Source: Clostridia bacterium (GTDB lineage Bacteria > Bacillota > Clostridia > Christensenellales > Borkfalkiaceae). Taken from it: DNA of 19,519 nucleotides. Below are positions 1-8,585 of this stretch, piece by piece (position 1 is the stretch's first letter; every line of letters begins with the position of its first letter). The notes beneath the pieces were generated by a model, which saw nothing but the letters and a program-made list of their open reading frames with translations, was not told the origin of the DNA and made no database searches. The stretch is from assembly GCA_017628935.1 (NCBI GenBank), contig JAGBYC010000216.1, positions 1-19,519 on the forward strand, written 5' to 3'. The position numbers and the translations under genes were made by a program.

Positions 1-143
1 AAATCTTTAACTCTTGTATCAGGATTGATACCAGTTTCTTGTAAAATTTTAGTAGCCGTTGGTCTACCGATACCGTAAATATAAGTGATACCGATTTCAA
101 CGCGCCTGTTATTAGGTAAATCTACACCGGCAATACGAGCCAT
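1..143 (-). CDS. rpsM: 30S ribosomal protein S13 (N-terminal part, runs off the left edge)
   Basis: The first 47 codons of S13 are present, beginning [20 protein letters not shown] and continuing through the helix-turn-helix segment with the [12 protein letters not shown] motif. S13 sits in the head of the small subunit and contacts the P-site tRNA and S19. The start is the ATG at 141-143, with a CGGAGG ribosome binding site at 153-158 spaced nine bases from it. It follows rpmJ as in the usual alpha-operon order; rpsK, rpsD and rpoA would be expected beyond the left edge. A 7-bp hairpin (159-165/171-177) lies directly upstream of the ribosome binding site. Confidence 0.96.
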   Translation of the reverse strand, partial: MARIAGVDLPNNRRVEIGITYIYGIGRPTATKILQETGINPDTRVKD

Positions 144-227
144 TTTTTTAAACCTCCGAATTATTTTCTAAATAATTTTTATTTTATAGTGTTCCGCTTT
201 TAAGCGGTTTTGGTTTGTAAGAAGTAA

Positions 228-344
228 TTAACCTTGTTTTTGTTTGTGGTTTTTGTTTTTAGAACAAATAACCATAACTTTGCCTTCCCTTTTAATGACT
301 CTGCATTTGTCGCACATAGGTTTTACTGATGGTCTTACTTTCAT
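228..344 (-). CDS. rpmJ: 50S ribosomal protein L36, zinc-binding form
   Basis: A 38-residue protein starting [19 protein letters not shown]. It matches L36, the smallest protein of the large subunit, and is one residue longer than the usual 37. The zinc ligands of the C+ form are all present: Cys11, Cys14, Cys27 and His33. The start ATG at 342-344 has a GGAGG-type ribosome binding site just upstream. It lies between infA and rpsM, its usual place in Gram-positive bacteria. The gap to rpsM (84 bases) holds a small hairpin at 194-207 without a following T-run, so it is not a typical terminator. Confidence 0.95.
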   Translation of the reverse strand: MKVRPSVKPMCDKCRVIKREGKVMVICSKNKNHKQKQG

Positions 345-383
345 TTTAAATTCCTCCGATTATTTTTTGCTTATTAAACTATG

Positions 384-605
384 TTAGTTTTTACTGCGCC
401 ATACTATTCTGCCTTTTGTTAAATCGTACGGACTCATTTCAATTTTTACACCGTCGCCTGGGATAATTTTAATGTAATTCATTCTTAATTTACCCGAAAT
501 ATACGCGGTTATAACGTATCCGTTCGAGAGTTTTACTTTGAAGTTTCCACTTGGAAGGGCTTCTAAAATAATACCTTCGGCTTCAATAACGTCGTTCTTT
601 GACAC
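384..605 (-). CDS. infA: Translation initiation factor IF-1
   Basis: A 73-residue S1/OB-fold protein ([20 protein letters not shown]...) with the conserved [15 protein letters not shown] strand (here [11 protein letters not shown]) and the C-terminal [10 protein letters not shown] segment. IF-1 binds the A site of the 30S subunit during initiation. Length fits the family (about 72). The start codon is GTG (603-605), which encodes the initiating Met; an AGGAGG site at 613-618 with seven bases of spacing supports it. It follows map after an unusually long, structured gap (606-732). Confidence 0.96.
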   Translation of the reverse strand: MSKNDVIEAEGIILEALPSGNFKVKLSNGYVITAYISGKLRMNYIKIIPGDGVKIEMSPYDLTKGRIVWRSKN

Positions 606-656
606 AATATTACCTCCTAGTTTAATAAACCAAGCAATTTTTTTGCTTTTTATCGT

Positions 657-722
657 TTTATATGCTCTGCTTCTTCCTTAAGGCATAAAGTTTACGCTTT
701 CCATCAGCGTTTAGCATATAAA
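657..722 (-). promoter_or_regulatory. Candidate structured RNA element between map and infA
   Basis: The 127-base gap between map and infA holds a perfect 10-bp inverted repeat, TTTATATGCT at 657-666 and AGCATATAAA at 713-722. It encloses a smaller hairpin with ACGCT/AGCGT arms. The element would be transcribed within the polycistronic mRNA just before the infA ribosome binding site. It has no T-run, so it is not an intrinsic terminator. A role in RNA processing or in setting infA expression is only inference. No promoter with reasonable spacing was seen here. Confidence 0.45.
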
Positions 723-732
723 TTACTTTGCA

Positions 733-1470
733 TTACAGCGTTAATATTTCAACGCCTTCGTCCGTTATCACAACGGTATTTTCATAATGTGCAGACGGTT
801 TTCGGTCACGGGTTATACAATCCCAGCCGTTTATGTCTACTTCATACGTTCCCATATTTATCATAGGTTCGATTGCAAGCGCCATATTACGTTTTAACCT
901 TATTCCCGTTCCGCGTTTGCCATAGTTTGGAACGTTAGGGTCTTCGTGAACTTTACGTCCTATTCCGTGCCCTACCATTTCCCTAACTACCGAAAACCCG
1001 TTTGATTCGGCATACGTTTGTATTTGATAGCCGATATCACCAAGCGGACTTCCTATGCAAATGCCTTCAATCCCTTTGAAAAAACTTTCTTTAGTTACGT
1101 CGATAAGCTTTTTCTTTAAGGGGTCTATTTGCCCGCAATAAAAACTTCTTGCCGCGTCGCCGTGAAATCCGTTTAAGTAAACGCCAACGTCTACTGAAAC
1201 AATTTCGCCTTCTTTAATAACTCTGTTACCAGGTATTCCGTGAACTACTTGCTCATCAATTGATATACAAGTTGATTTTGGAAACCCGTACAAACCTAAA
1301 AACGAAGGTTTAGCACCGTAAGAAACAATATAGTCGTGCAAAATTTTATCAAGCTCACCCGTAGTCATTCCCGCGCATATTTTATCTTCTGCAAGCAAAA
1401 GAGCGTCGCGTAAAATTTTACAAGGTTCGCGCATCATATCAATTTCTTTATCAGTTTTAACGTAAATCAT
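733..1470 (-). CDS. map: Methionine aminopeptidase, type I
   Basis: A 245-residue pita-bread-fold metallopeptidase that removes the initiator Met from new proteins. The five metal ligands are visible: Asp94 (VSVDVG), Asp105 (HGDAARSF), His168 (VGHGIG), Glu201 (AIEPM) and Glu230 (HYENTVV). The substrate-side histidines His77 (VVHGIPG) and His175 (KVHEDP) are also present. It has no N-terminal zinc-finger extension, so it is the short bacterial type. The start ATG (1468-1470) is one base from the adk stop, with only a weak ribosome binding site, which suggests translational coupling to adk. Confidence 0.97.
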   Translation of the reverse strand: MIYVKTDKEIDMMREPCKILRDALLLAEDKICAGMTTGELDKILHDYIVSYGAKPSFLGLYGFPKSTCISIDEQVVHGIPGNRVIKEGEIVSVDVGVYLNGFHGDAARSFYCGQIDPLKKKLIDVTKESFFKGIEGICIGSPLGDIGYQIQTYAESNGFSVVREMVGHGIGRKVHEDPNVPNYGKRGTGIRLKRNMALAIEPMINMGTYEVDINGWDCITRDRKPSAHYENTVVITDEGVEILTL

Positions 1471-1471
1471 T

Positions 1472-2095
1472 TTAGCCTAATTTTTCGCAAATTTCAGCGA
1501 ATACGGCGTCGATTGATTTGTCACCGTCAACCGTAACAAGTTTGCCTGCTTTTTCGTAATATTCGATAAGCGGTTTAGTTTGTTCGGTATAAACGGCTAA
1601 ACGTTTTTCAACCGTTGCTTCGTTATCGTCAGCGCGTTGAATAAGTTCACCGCCACAACGTGCGCAATCAGTTTTACCGTTTAAGAAATCGACGTGATAA
1701 GATTCACCACACTTTGAGCAAACGCGTCTACCGGTAATTCTTTTTAAAAGTTTAGAAAGGTCTACCGATACGTTTACCACCTTTTCTACGTTAGAGAACT
1801 TATCAAGTTCTTCTGCTTGGAAAACGTTACGTGGGAACCCGTCGAGAAGATAGCCTTTTTGTTGGCAATCCTCTTCGTTGAGTCTATTCTTGACAATTTC
1901 AACAGTAACTTCATCTGGAACGAGTTGACCTTTATCGATATACGACTTAGCAACTACACCAATAGGAGTTTGGCCTTTAATATTTGTTCTGAAAATATCA
2001 CCCGTCGAAACGTGAGGCACGTTGTACTTTTCAACAAGTTTTGTTGCTTGCGTACCCTTGCCTGCGCCCGGCGCTCCAAGTAAAATTACGTTCAT
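1472..2095 (-). CDS. adk: Adenylate kinase with zinc-binding LID
   Basis: A 207-residue nucleotide kinase catalysing ATP + AMP to 2 ADP. The P-loop GAPGAGKGT occupies residues 7-15, the NMP-binding DGFPRN motif is at 85-90, and the LID domain has four cysteines at 126, 129, 144 and 147, forming the structural zinc site usual in Gram-positive bacteria. It lies between secY and map, one base from each, which is its standard place in the spc cluster. Length is slightly short of the usual 212-217 residues. No missing catalytic residue was seen. Confidence 0.97.
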   Translation of the reverse strand: MNVILLGAPGAGKGTQATKLVEKYNVPHVSTGDIFRTNIKGQTPIGVVAKSYIDKGQLVPDEVTVEIVKNRLNEEDCQQKGYLLDGFPRNVFQAEELDKFSNVEKVVNVSVDLSKLLKRITGRRVCSKCGESYHVDFLNGKTDCARCGGELIQRADDNEATVEKRLAVYTEQTKPLIEYYEKAGKLVTVDGDKSIDAVFAEICEKLG

Positions 2096-2096
2096 A

Positions 2097-3425
2097 TTAT
2101 TTCAAGAATCCTTTGTAGTTTTTCATCATTATTTGCGATTCAATAGCAGTATTGAATTCAAGTGCTACTGAAACCGCGATAAGCATACCGGTTGCCGTAA
2201 ACGCGTTGTACGTAGACGGGTCGATTGCTTTAAAGATGATTGATGGAATTAACGCTACTAAAGCAAGGAATATTGCGCCGAATAAAGTAATTCTTCCGCT
2301 GATTTTCTTTAAATATTCAGCAGTAGGCTTACCTGGGCGAATACCCATTATAAATCCACCGTTTTGTTGAATGCTTTTTGAAATGTCTTCTGGGTTGAAT
2401 TGAATTGAGGTATAGAAGTACGCAAAGAATATAATAAGTAATGCAAGCACTACCATATATACCCACGACGTTGAACCCATATATTTAGCCCAGAAATCAC
2501 CAAAGCCTGTATCACCCAAATTGAAAAGCGTGATAATAAGTTCAGGGAAACTTAAGATAGAGAAGGCGAAAATGAGTGGAAGTACGCCGTTACTGTTAAC
2601 CTTAATAGGAATAACGGTTGATTGACCACCATACATTTTTTGTCCTCTAATTTGTTTCGCGTATTGAACTGGAATTTTTCTTTCAGCAAGTTCAACCGTA
2701 ACGATACAAGTGAAAACTACGATAACGGCAACTGCCATTATAATAAGTTTCCAGAAGTTGTTAAGTCCACCTGCAGAAGTATCCGCTCCACCGATGTTTG
2801 ATACCATTTGAATTACTGCTTGACCAGCCGTAGAAATGATACCGGCAAAGATTAAAAGTGAAATACCGTTAGAAACACCATAGTCGGTAATTCTTTCGCC
2901 AATCCACATTGTAATAACCGTACCTGCCGTGTAGAATAAAATTACTACTACGTAAGCAAGCCACGCTTGACCGAATAACATGTCCTTAAGGGCTGTTTGA
3001 GTGCTTGACTCGTCAAGAAGATTGCTGTAGTTAACTATTATACCAACTGCTTGAATAATTGCAAGAATGATAGTAAGATAACGCGTATATTGCGCAATTT
3101 TCTTTCTACCTTCTTCACCTTGCTTAGAAAGACGTTCTAAAGCAGGAATTGCTACTGCAAGCAATTGAATAATAATTGACGCGTTGATATATGGACCGAT
3201 ACCCATTGCAAACAACGTACCGTTTGCAAGTGAGCCACCAGTCATCATATTCATTACGTTAAGGTAAGAAAGGCTTTGTAATTCAGTTGATTCGATAAGC
3301 GAGTTACCGATACCTGGTACTGGAATATAACAGCCTAAACGGTAAATTAAAAGGAATAACAACGTATACCAAATTTTTACACGTATTTCTTTAACCTTAA
3401 ACGCTTGTTTTAAAGTTTCAAACAT
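2097..3425 (-). CDS. secY: Protein translocase subunit SecY
   Basis: A 442-residue polytopic membrane protein that forms the central channel of the Sec translocon with SecE and SecG. The N-terminus (MFETLKQAFKVKEIRVKIW) leads into the first of ten expected hydrophobic segments. The conserved GIGPYINASIIIQLL stretch of the second segment is present, as are the cytoplasmic loop around ERKIPVQYAKQ and the later ISKSIQQNGGFIMGIRPGKPT loop that contacts SecA and ribosomes. It lies between rplO and adk and has a good GGAGG site before its ATG. Length is normal. Confidence 0.97.
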   Translation of the reverse strand: MFETLKQAFKVKEIRVKIWYTLLFLLIYRLGCYIPVPGIGNSLIESTELQSLSYLNVMNMMTGGSLANGTLFAMGIGPYINASIIIQLLAVAIPALERLSKQGEEGRKKIAQYTRYLTIILAIIQAVGIIVNYSNLLDESSTQTALKDMLFGQAWLAYVVVILFYTAGTVITMWIGERITDYGVSNGISLLIFAGIISTAGQAVIQMVSNIGGADTSAGGLNNFWKLIIMAVAVIVVFTCIVTVELAERKIPVQYAKQIRGQKMYGGQSTVIPIKVNSNGVLPLIFAFSILSFPELIITLFNLGDTGFGDFWAKYMGSTSWVYMVVLALLIIFFAYFYTSIQFNPEDISKSIQQNGGFIMGIRPGKPTAEYLKKISGRITLFGAIFLALVALIPSIIFKAIDPSTYNAFTATGMLIAVSVALEFNTAIESQIMMKNYKGFLK

Positions 3426-3449
3426 TGTTTACCCTCCTAACAGTAGGGA

Positions 3450-3896
3450 TTAAATTTCTTCAACAGTGCCACCTGCTTTTACGATGGCTTCTTTTGCTGT
3501 TTCAGAGAATTTTGCCGCTCTAACTGTAAGAGCAACGTTAATTTCACCCGTACCTAATACTTTAAGACCTACGGCATTTTTAACTTCTTTAATAAGTCCT
3601 AAGCCGTAAAGAGCTTCTAAATCTACAACAGCGCCTGCTTCGAAATCTTTAAGTTGAGAAAGATTTGCGATTGCATACACCTTTTTAAAGCGATTGTTGA
3701 AACCTCTTTTTGGTAATCTACGGGTAAGAGGCATTTGACCGCCTTCAAAGCCCGGTCTTACGCCACCACCGCTTCTAGCCCATTGACCTTTGTGACCTTT
3801 ACCGCTGGTTTTGCCAAGACCTGAACCGATACCGCGACCAAGTCTTTTTACTGATTTTCTGCTACCTTCAGCAGGTTGTAATGTATCAATTCTCAT
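3450..3896 (-). CDS. rplO: 50S ribosomal protein L15
   Basis: A 148-residue protein with the glycine- and arginine-rich N-terminal tail typical of L15, including [20 protein letters not shown] and the [24 protein letters not shown] stretch, followed by a globular C-terminal domain. L15 is a late-assembly protein whose tail reaches into 23S rRNA. It lies between rpmD and secY. Length and order are normal for the family. Confidence 0.97.
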   Translation of the reverse strand: MRIDTLQPAEGSRKSVKRLGRGIGSGLGKTSGKGHKGQWARSGGGVRPGFEGGQMPLTRRLPKRGFNNRFKKVYAIANLSQLKDFEAGAVVDLEALYGLGLIKEVKNAVGLKVLGTGEINVALTVRAAKFSETAKEAIVKAGGTVEEI

Positions 3897-3907
3897 AGTG
3901 TAACCTA

Positions 3908-4084
3908 TTAAACGTTTTCAACTTTTACAAGGTGTGATACAACTTTAAGTTGTCCTTGTAAAGTTGCAGAATCGTTAAATTCTTTAACTTGACCAATTTT
4001 ACGGAGACCAAGTGCGGCTACTGTATCTTTTTGCACTTTAGTGCAAGAGATTGTACTTTTAACTAAAGTTACTTTAACTTTCAT
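3908..4084 (-). CDS. rpmD: 50S ribosomal protein L30
   Basis: A 58-residue protein ([30 protein letters not shown]...) with the L30 core KxQxxTxxALGLRKIxQ. Two ATG codons lie in frame, at 4088-4090 and 4082-4084. The GGAGG ribosome binding site is only about two bases from the first but about eight from the second, so the second is chosen; the protein then also has the usual L30 length. L30 binds 23S rRNA near the 5S region. It is followed by rplO after 11 bases. Confidence 0.94.
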   Translation of the reverse strand: MKVKVTLVKSTISCTKVQKDTVAALGLRKIGQVKEFNDSATLQGQLKVVSHLVKVENV

Positions 4085-4098
4085 TATCATACCCTCCC

Positions 4099-4617
4099 TT
4101 AACCTAAAATTTCTTCAACGGTTTTACCGCGAAGTGCCGCTACTTCTTCAACAGACTTAAGACCGTAAAGACCTTCAAGTGCTGCTTTAACCATGTTAAT
4201 AGGGTTAGTAGTTCCGTGTGATTTTGTTCTAATGTCTTTAACGCCGGCTGCTTCCATTACGGCACGAACTGGACCACCAGCGATAACACCGGTACCTTCT
4301 TCAGCTGGAAGCATTACGATAGAACCTCTACCGAATTTACCAACTGTTTCGTGAGAAATGGTTTTACCAACAAGCGCAATTTTACGCATTGCTTTTTTAG
4401 CCTGTGCAGTTGCTTTATCGATTGCTTCTGGAACTTCGTTAGCTTTACCCATACCGCAACCAACTCTGCCGTTTTCATCGCCAACTACTACTAATGCAGC
4501 AAAACGCATCTTACGACCACCTTTTACTACTTTAGTTACGCGGTTAACGGCGATAAGTTTTTTGCAAAGACCGTCTTTTTCTTCCTGTTTTCTAGGAGCT
4601 TTATTATCTCTAGCCAT
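4099..4617 (-). CDS. rpsE: 30S ribosomal protein S5
   Basis: A 172-residue protein with the S5 N-terminal double-stranded-RNA-binding-like domain (about residues 15-80, including [24 protein letters not shown]) and the C-terminal domain ([22 protein letters not shown]). S5 lies at the mRNA entry side of the 30S subunit and affects decoding accuracy; the conserved GGRKMRF loop, where spectinomycin-resistance changes occur in other bacteria, appears normal. Order rplR-rpsE-rpmD is standard. Confidence 0.97.
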   Translation of the reverse strand: MARDNKAPRKQEEKDGLCKKLIAVNRVTKVVKGGRKMRFAALVVVGDENGRVGCGMGKANEVPEAIDKATAQAKKAMRKIALVGKTISHETVGKFGRGSIVMLPAEEGTGVIAGGPVRAVMEAAGVKDIRTKSHGTTNPINMVKAALEGLYGLKSVEEVAALRGKTVEEILG

Positions 4618-4631
4618 AACTGTACCTCCGC

Positions 4632-5000
4632 TTAGAATTTAAGACCGGCTTCTCTAGCGCCGTCTGCTACACATGCCACACGGCCTGTGTAAATGTAACC
4701 GCCTCTATCAAATACAACGGCTTCAATGCCTTTTTCGATAGCGCGTTTAGCGATTTCTTGTCCTACAACTTTAGCTGCTTCTTTCTTAGTTAAGTCTTTA
4801 ACAGCTTCTGCTACGCTTTTTTCAACTGTTGAGCACGCGCAAAGAGTTGTGCCTGCTACGTCGTCAATGATTTGAGCGTAGATGTGATTAAGACTTCTGT
4901 ATACTGAGAGACGTGGACAAGCAGCAGTGCCACTTAAATGTTTACGTACTCTAGCGTGTCTTTTCAATCTATCTGCATTTTTATCAATTTTAGATATCAT
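4632..5000 (-). CDS. rplR: 50S ribosomal protein L18
   Basis: A 122-residue protein. The basic N-terminus ([27 protein letters not shown]) and the C-terminal [28 protein letters not shown] are hallmark L18 segments. L18 binds 5S rRNA together with L5 and joins it to the large subunit. It has an AAGGAG site before its ATG and sits between rplF and rpsE. Length is normal for the family (about 120). Confidence 0.97.
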   Translation of the reverse strand: MISKIDKNADRLKRHARVRKHLSGTAACPRLSVYRSLNHIYAQIIDDVAGTTLCACSTVEKSVAEAVKDLTKKEAAKVVGQEIAKRAIEKGIEAVVFDRGGYIYTGRVACVADGAREAGLKF

Positions 5001-5013
5001 ATCAGTTTACTCC

Positions 5014-5553
5014 TTACTTCGCAGTCTTACCTTCCTTACGTTCGATTACTTCATCGTTGTAACGAATACCGTATCCGTGGTAAGGTTCAGGTTTTCTGAT
5101 TGCTCTGATTTTAGCCGCTTCAGCACCAACAAGTTCTTTGCTGATACCTTTTACAGTGATTTCAGTTACAGATGGGCAAGCAAGTGTGATGCCTTCAACT
5201 GCTTTGAATTCTACTGGGTGGCTTTTGCCTACGTTTAACGTAACGTCTTTACCGTTCATTGCTACTTTCCAACCTACACCGTTTACGATAAGGGTTTTTG
5301 TATAGCCTTGAGTTACGCCGATTACCATTGAGTTAATAAGCGCTCTGTAAAGACCGTGTTTTGCTTTTGTTGTGTTTTCTTCGTTGAATCTTTCAACGAT
5401 AAGTTCGCCGTTTTCAATTTTAATACCGATGTTTTTTGCATCATAGTCTTGTTTAAGTTCACCAAGTGGACCTTTAACAGTTACGATACCATCAGCGAAT
5501 TTAACTTCTACGCCGGCAGGTAATTTAATAGGCGCTCTACCAATTCTTGACAT
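5014..5553 (-). CDS. rplF: 50S ribosomal protein L6
   Basis: A 179-residue protein starting MSRIGRAPIKLPAGVEV, with the two tandem L6 repeats and the signature PEPYHGYGIRYNDEVIERKEGKTAK near the C-terminus. L6 binds 23S rRNA near the sarcin-ricin loop and the GTPase centre. An AAGGAGG site is spaced seven bases from the ATG. Position between rpsH and rplR is standard and length is normal. Confidence 0.97.
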   Translation of the reverse strand: MSRIGRAPIKLPAGVEVKFADGIVTVKGPLGELKQDYDAKNIGIKIENGELIVERFNEENTTKAKHGLYRALINSMVIGVTQGYTKTLIVNGVGWKVAMNGKDVTLNVGKSHPVEFKAVEGITLACPSVTEITVKGISKELVGAEAAKIRAIRKPEPYHGYGIRYNDEVIERKEGKTAK

Positions 5554-5565
5554 AACGCTACCTCC

Positions 5566-5958
5566 TTACCATACGTACGCAAGAACTTCGCCACCGTGGT
5601 TAGCTTTTCTTGCTTCTTTATCAGTCATAATACCCTTTGGTGTAGAAATAATTGCAATACCTAAACCACCAAGTACTTTTGGTAATTCATCGTGGCCTGC
5701 ATAAATTCTTAAACCAGGTTTTGAAACTCTTTTAAGGCCGTTAATAACTTTTTCGCCATTAGGACCGTATTTAAGAGTGATGACTATTTTGCCTTGAACG
5801 CCGTCAGCAACAACGTCATAAGCTGTGATGTAACCTTCTTGTAATAAAAGTCTAGCAATTTCCTTCTTAATGTTAGATGCAGGAACTTCAACTGCTTCGT
5901 GTTTTACAACAAGAGCGTTTCTTATACGTGTGAGCATATCTGCTATTGGATCTGTCAT
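5566..5958 (-). CDS. rpsH: 30S ribosomal protein S8
   Basis: A 130-residue protein starting [16 protein letters not shown] and ending with the conserved [27 protein letters not shown] segment. The reading frame extends eight codons further upstream, but that region holds the AAAGGAGG ribosome binding site of this gene, so the ATG at 5956-5958 is taken. S8 binds helix 21 of 16S rRNA; in E. coli it also represses the spc operon through the L5 region, but no comparable site was recognised here. Confidence 0.96.
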   Translation of the reverse strand: MTDPIADMLTRIRNALVVKHEAVEVPASNIKKEIARLLLQEGYITAYDVVADGVQGKIVITLKYGPNGEKVINGLKRVSKPGLRIYAGHDELPKVLGGLGIAIISTPKGIMTDKEARKANHGGEVLAYVW

Positions 5959-5975
5959 AATATTTGTTCCTCCTT

Positions 5976-6161
5976 TTACCAACTAGACTTCTTAACGCCC
6001 GGAATTTGTCCTTTATAAGCTAAATTTCTGAAGCATATACGACAAATACCATATTTACGTAATACAGCGTGTGGACGACCACAAATGCTGCATCTTGTAT
6101 AAGCTCTCGTAGAGAACTTAGGTGCTTTTTGTTGTTTGTTTATCATTGCTTTTCTTGCCAT
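5976..6161 (-). CDS. rpsZ: 30S ribosomal protein S14, zinc-binding type Z
   Basis: A 61-residue S14 with four zinc ligands, Cys24, Cys27, Cys40 and Cys43 (CSIC...CRIC), followed by the conserved [18 protein letters not shown] tail. This is the short zinc-binding form usual in Gram-positive bacteria, in its normal place between rplE and rpsH. S14 is in the head of the 30S subunit. A zinc-independent second copy, if the genome has one, is not in this window. Confidence 0.96.
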   Translation of the reverse strand: MARKAMINKQQKAPKFSTRAYTRCSICGRPHAVLRKYGICRICFRNLAYKGQIPGVKKSSW

Positions 6162-6180
6162 GACCGTATTTCTCCTTCAA

Positions 6181-6765
6181 TTAAGCCTTAAAAGGCATAC
6201 CCATTGCTTTGAGTAATTGATATGCTTCTTCATCTGTTTTAGCAGTTGTTACGAAACAAATATCAAATCCTCTAATTTTTTCAACCTGATCATATTGGAT
6301 TTCAGGGAAAATAAGTTGTTCTTTAATACCCATAGCGTAGTTACCGCGACCGTCGAAAGACTTATCAGGAACACCCTTGAAGTCTCTTACGCGTGGAAGT
6401 GCGATAGATACGAACTTATCAAAGAATTGGAACATTCTTTCGCCGCGAAGTGTAACTTTGATACCAACGTTCATACCTTCACGAACTTTAAAGTTTGCTA
6501 CTGATTTCTTTGCTTTAGTAAGTACTGGTTTTTGACCTGCGATTAATGCAAGTTCTTTTTCTACCGTTTGTACGCTCTTAGCATTATCTTTAACGTCACC
6601 TAAACCACCGTTGATTGTAATTTTTACAAGCTTTGGTACTTGGTTAACGTTTTTATAGTTAAAGTGCTTCATAAGATACGGTACAACTTCGTTTTTGTAC
6701 TGTTCTCTTACTCTACATGCCGATTCGGTTGCAGTTACTTTAGCAACCTGAGTCTTTTCTGCCAT
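6181..6765 (-). CDS. rplE: 50S ribosomal protein L5
   Basis: A 194-residue L5, the 5S rRNA-binding protein of the central protuberance. Conserved segments include [42 protein letters not shown] and the [32 protein letters not shown] core. The protein is about 15 residues longer than the usual 179-180 at the N-terminus ([15 protein letters not shown]). The extension is supported by a GGAG-type site close to the first ATG, so it is probably real rather than a start error. Confidence 0.96.
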   Translation of the reverse strand: MAEKTQVAKVTATESACRVREQYKNEVVPYLMKHFNYKNVNQVPKLVKITINGGLGDVKDNAKSVQTVEKELALIAGQKPVLTKAKKSVANFKVREGMNVGIKVTLRGERMFQFFDKFVSIALPRVRDFKGVPDKSFDGRGNYAMGIKEQLIFPEIQYDQVEKIRGFDICFVTTAKTDEEAYQLLKAMGMPFKA

Positions 6766-6835
6766 AATATTTCTCCTTATTTATTATGCTTGTTTAATGT
6801 GTTTCAGCCATTACGGTTGAAGCCTTTTTAACTTC

Positions 6836-7294
6836 TTACGCTTCAGTTTCAGCAGTTTCTGCCTTCTTTCTTCTGCGAGTAGTTTTCTTAACTTCTTGTA
6901 CTTCTGTTTCAGCAACTGCTTCAGTAGCTACTTCAGCTTTTTTAGTTCTTCTTGCTTTTTTAGGTGCTTCAACTTTAGCAGGTTTAACGTCTAAAGATGC
7001 ACCGCATTTTTTACAAGTTCTAACTTTTTTGCCTTCAACTTCGCTGTAACCAACGCGTGTTGCTTTACCGCAAGTTGCGCAAATTACAAGTACGTTAGAA
7101 GCGTCGATAGGACCTTCTTTCTTAATTTTAGTGCTTGTTTCTTGTGCTGAACGAGCCTTACGGTTCTTTTCTTGCACGTTAACGCCTTCAACTACGATTT
7201 TGTTAGTTTTTGGATAAGCAACTAAAACTTTACCAACTTTTTTAACGTCTTTACCAGTCAATACTACGACTGTATCATTTTTCTTAATCTTCAT
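6836..7294 (-). CDS. rplX: 50S ribosomal protein L24 with a long charged C-terminal tail
   Basis: A 152-residue L24, clearly longer than the usual 100-110. Residues 1-100 are canonical: a KOW motif (KKNDTVVVLTGKDVKKVGKVL), then a four-cysteine zinc-ribbon-like unit (CATCGKATRVGYSEVEGKK and CKKCG). The last roughly 45 residues are a low-complexity tail rich in Lys, Arg, Ala and Glu, with repeated KKARRTKKAE/TTRRRKKAE-like blocks. The ATG at 7292-7294 is chosen because TAAGGAGACC lies directly before it; the upstream in-frame ATG lies inside rplN. L24 starts 23S rRNA assembly. Confidence 0.95.
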   Translation of the reverse strand: MKIKKNDTVVVLTGKDVKKVGKVLVAYPKTNKIVVEGVNVQEKNRKARSAQETSTKIKKEGPIDASNVLVICATCGKATRVGYSEVEGKKVRTCKKCGASLDVKPAKVEAPKKARRTKKAEVATEAVAETEVQEVKKTTRRRKKAETAETEA

Positions 7295-7304
7295 ATCGGT
7301 CTCC

Positions 7305-7673
7305 TTACAATACTTCCGGAGCAAGAGAGATTATTTTCATAAAGTCTCTTTCTCTGAGTTCTCTTGCAACAGGTCCAAAGATACGAGTTCCTCTTGGTTG
7401 CTTTTGGTTATCAATGATAACTGCTGCGTTGTCGTCAAATCTAATGTGAGTACCGTCAGGTCTTCTTAAACCTTTAGAACTTCTTACGATAACGGCTTTA
7501 ACAACGTCACCTTTTTTAACCGCGCCACCAGGAGTAGCGGTTTTAACGCTTGCAACGATAATATCGCCGATATTACCGTATCTTCTGAAGGAGCCGCCTA
7601 ATACTCTAATACACATGATTTCTTTAGCGCCGCTGTTATCAGCAACTTTTAATCTAGTTTGTGGTTGTATCAT
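7305..7673 (-). CDS. rplN: 50S ribosomal protein L14
   Basis: A 122-residue protein starting [22 protein letters not shown], with the L14 signature [22 protein letters not shown] and the conserved [28 protein letters not shown] end. L14 is at the subunit interface and contacts 16S rRNA helix 14. Length and position between rpsQ and rplX are standard. A strong GGAGG site precedes the ATG. Confidence 0.97.
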   Translation of the reverse strand: MIQPQTRLKVADNSGAKEIMCIRVLGGSFRRYGNIGDIIVASVKTATPGGAVKKGDVVKAVIVRSSKGLRRPDGTHIRFDDNAAVIIDNQKQPRGTRIFGPVARELRERDFMKIISLAPEVL

Positions 7674-7688
7674 ACTTACCTCCTCCTA

Positions 7689-7943
7689 TTACTTAGCCTT
7701 TTCAATAATTTCAGAAACTCTCCAGTTTTTAGACTTAGAAAGTTTTCTGGTTTCAACGATTCTTACTTTATCGCCGATACCACATTCATTATTCTCATCG
7801 TGTGCTTTGAATTTAACTGTTTTAGTGATAGTTTTTTTGTAAAGAGGATGTTTCTTTTTATCAACAACTTCAACTACAACTGTTTTATCCATTTTGTCAG
7901 AAACTACGAGACCTACTCTTTCTTTTCTTAAATTTCTTTCCAT
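7689..7943 (-). CDS. rpsQ: 30S ribosomal protein S17
   Basis: An 84-residue OB-fold protein with the S17 motifs [18 protein letters not shown] and the [22 protein letters not shown] segment. S17 is a primary binder of the 5' domain of 16S rRNA. It lies between rpmC and rplN, the usual order, and has a GGAGG-type ribosome binding site. Length is normal. Confidence 0.97.
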   Translation of the reverse strand: MERNLRKERVGLVVSDKMDKTVVVEVVDKKKHPLYKKTITKTVKFKAHDENNECGIGDKVRIVETRKLSKSKNWRVSEIIEKAK

Positions 7944-7957
7944 ATTAGTCCCCTCCG

Positions 7958-8152
7958 TTACGCATTAATTTCCCTTTCACGGATAATGGTTTTTACTCTT
8001 GCAATATCCTTTTTAACGTTTTTTAAAACGTTAGGATTTTCAAGTTGACCTGTAGCGTGACGGAAACGAAGGTTAAATAATTCTTCTTTTAACGCAGAAA
8101 GTTTTGCAACTAATTCGTCGTTAGTCATTTCTTTAATTTCTTTAGCTTTCAT
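7958..8152 (-). CDS. rpmC: 50S ribosomal protein L29
   Basis: A 64-residue two-helix protein ([40 protein letters not shown]...), with the family motif [17 protein letters not shown]29 is near the peptide exit tunnel and helps form the docking site for SRP and trigger factor together with L23. Its ATG overlaps the rplP stop codon in a TAATG arrangement, which points to translational coupling. Confidence 0.96.
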   Translation of the reverse strand: MKAKEIKEMTNDELVAKLSALKEELFNLRFRHATGQLENPNVLKNVKKDIARVKTIIREREINA

Positions 8153-8583
8153 TAACCTTCACCGCCTTCTTGTGGAATTTCTTTTACCATAAACTTCGTT
8201 TTGATAGGAAGTTTGTTACTTGCAAGGCGCATAGCTTCTCTTGCAATTGCTTCGTCAACACCTGCCATTTCAAATAACACTCTGCCTGGTTTAACTACTG
8301 CTACCCAGTATTCAACCGAACCTTTACCAGAACCCATACGAGTTTCAGCAGGTTTTTGTGTTATAGGTTTATGAGGGAAAATATCAATCCAAACTTTACC
8401 ACCACGTTTGATGAATCTTGTCATAGCAACACGGGCTGCTTCAATTTGGTTTGAAGTAATCCAAGCAGGTTCCATAGCAACAAGACCGTATTGACCGTAA
8501 GCAATTGTATTGCCTTTGTTAGCCTTACCAGTCATTCTGCCACGGTGAACTCTTCTTCTTTTTACTCTCTTAGGCATTAACAT
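8152..8583 (-). CDS. rplP: 50S ribosomal protein L16
   Basis: A 143-residue protein starting [21 protein letters not shown], the usual L16 N-terminus in this group, followed by the [27 protein letters not shown] core. L16 binds 23S rRNA near the A site and is needed for large-subunit activity. A second in-frame ATG two codons downstream is possible, but family similarity favours the first. The AAGGAGG site lies in the 3' end of rpsC, 12 bases upstream, a rather long spacing. Confidence 0.96.
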   Translation of the reverse strand: MLMPKRVKRRRVHRGRMTGKANKGNTIAYGQYGLVAMEPAWITSNQIEAARVAMTRFIKRGGKVWIDIFPHKPITQKPAETRMGSGKGSVEYWVAVVKPGRVLFEMAGVDEAIAREAMRLASNKLPIKTKFMVKEIPQEGGEG

Positions 8584-8585
8584 AA

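Noticed and set aside
194..207. Terminator between rpmJ and rpsM (CCGCT/AGCGG hairpin).
   Set aside because: No T-run follows on the minus strand, and the operon is expected to continue into rpsM.
4358..4642. Long plus-strand ORFs opposite the ribosomal genes (for example 4358-4642, 7659-7931, 9401-9622, 11209-11466).
   Set aside because: They are antisense to well-supported ribosomal protein genes, resemble no known family and lack ribosome binding sites.
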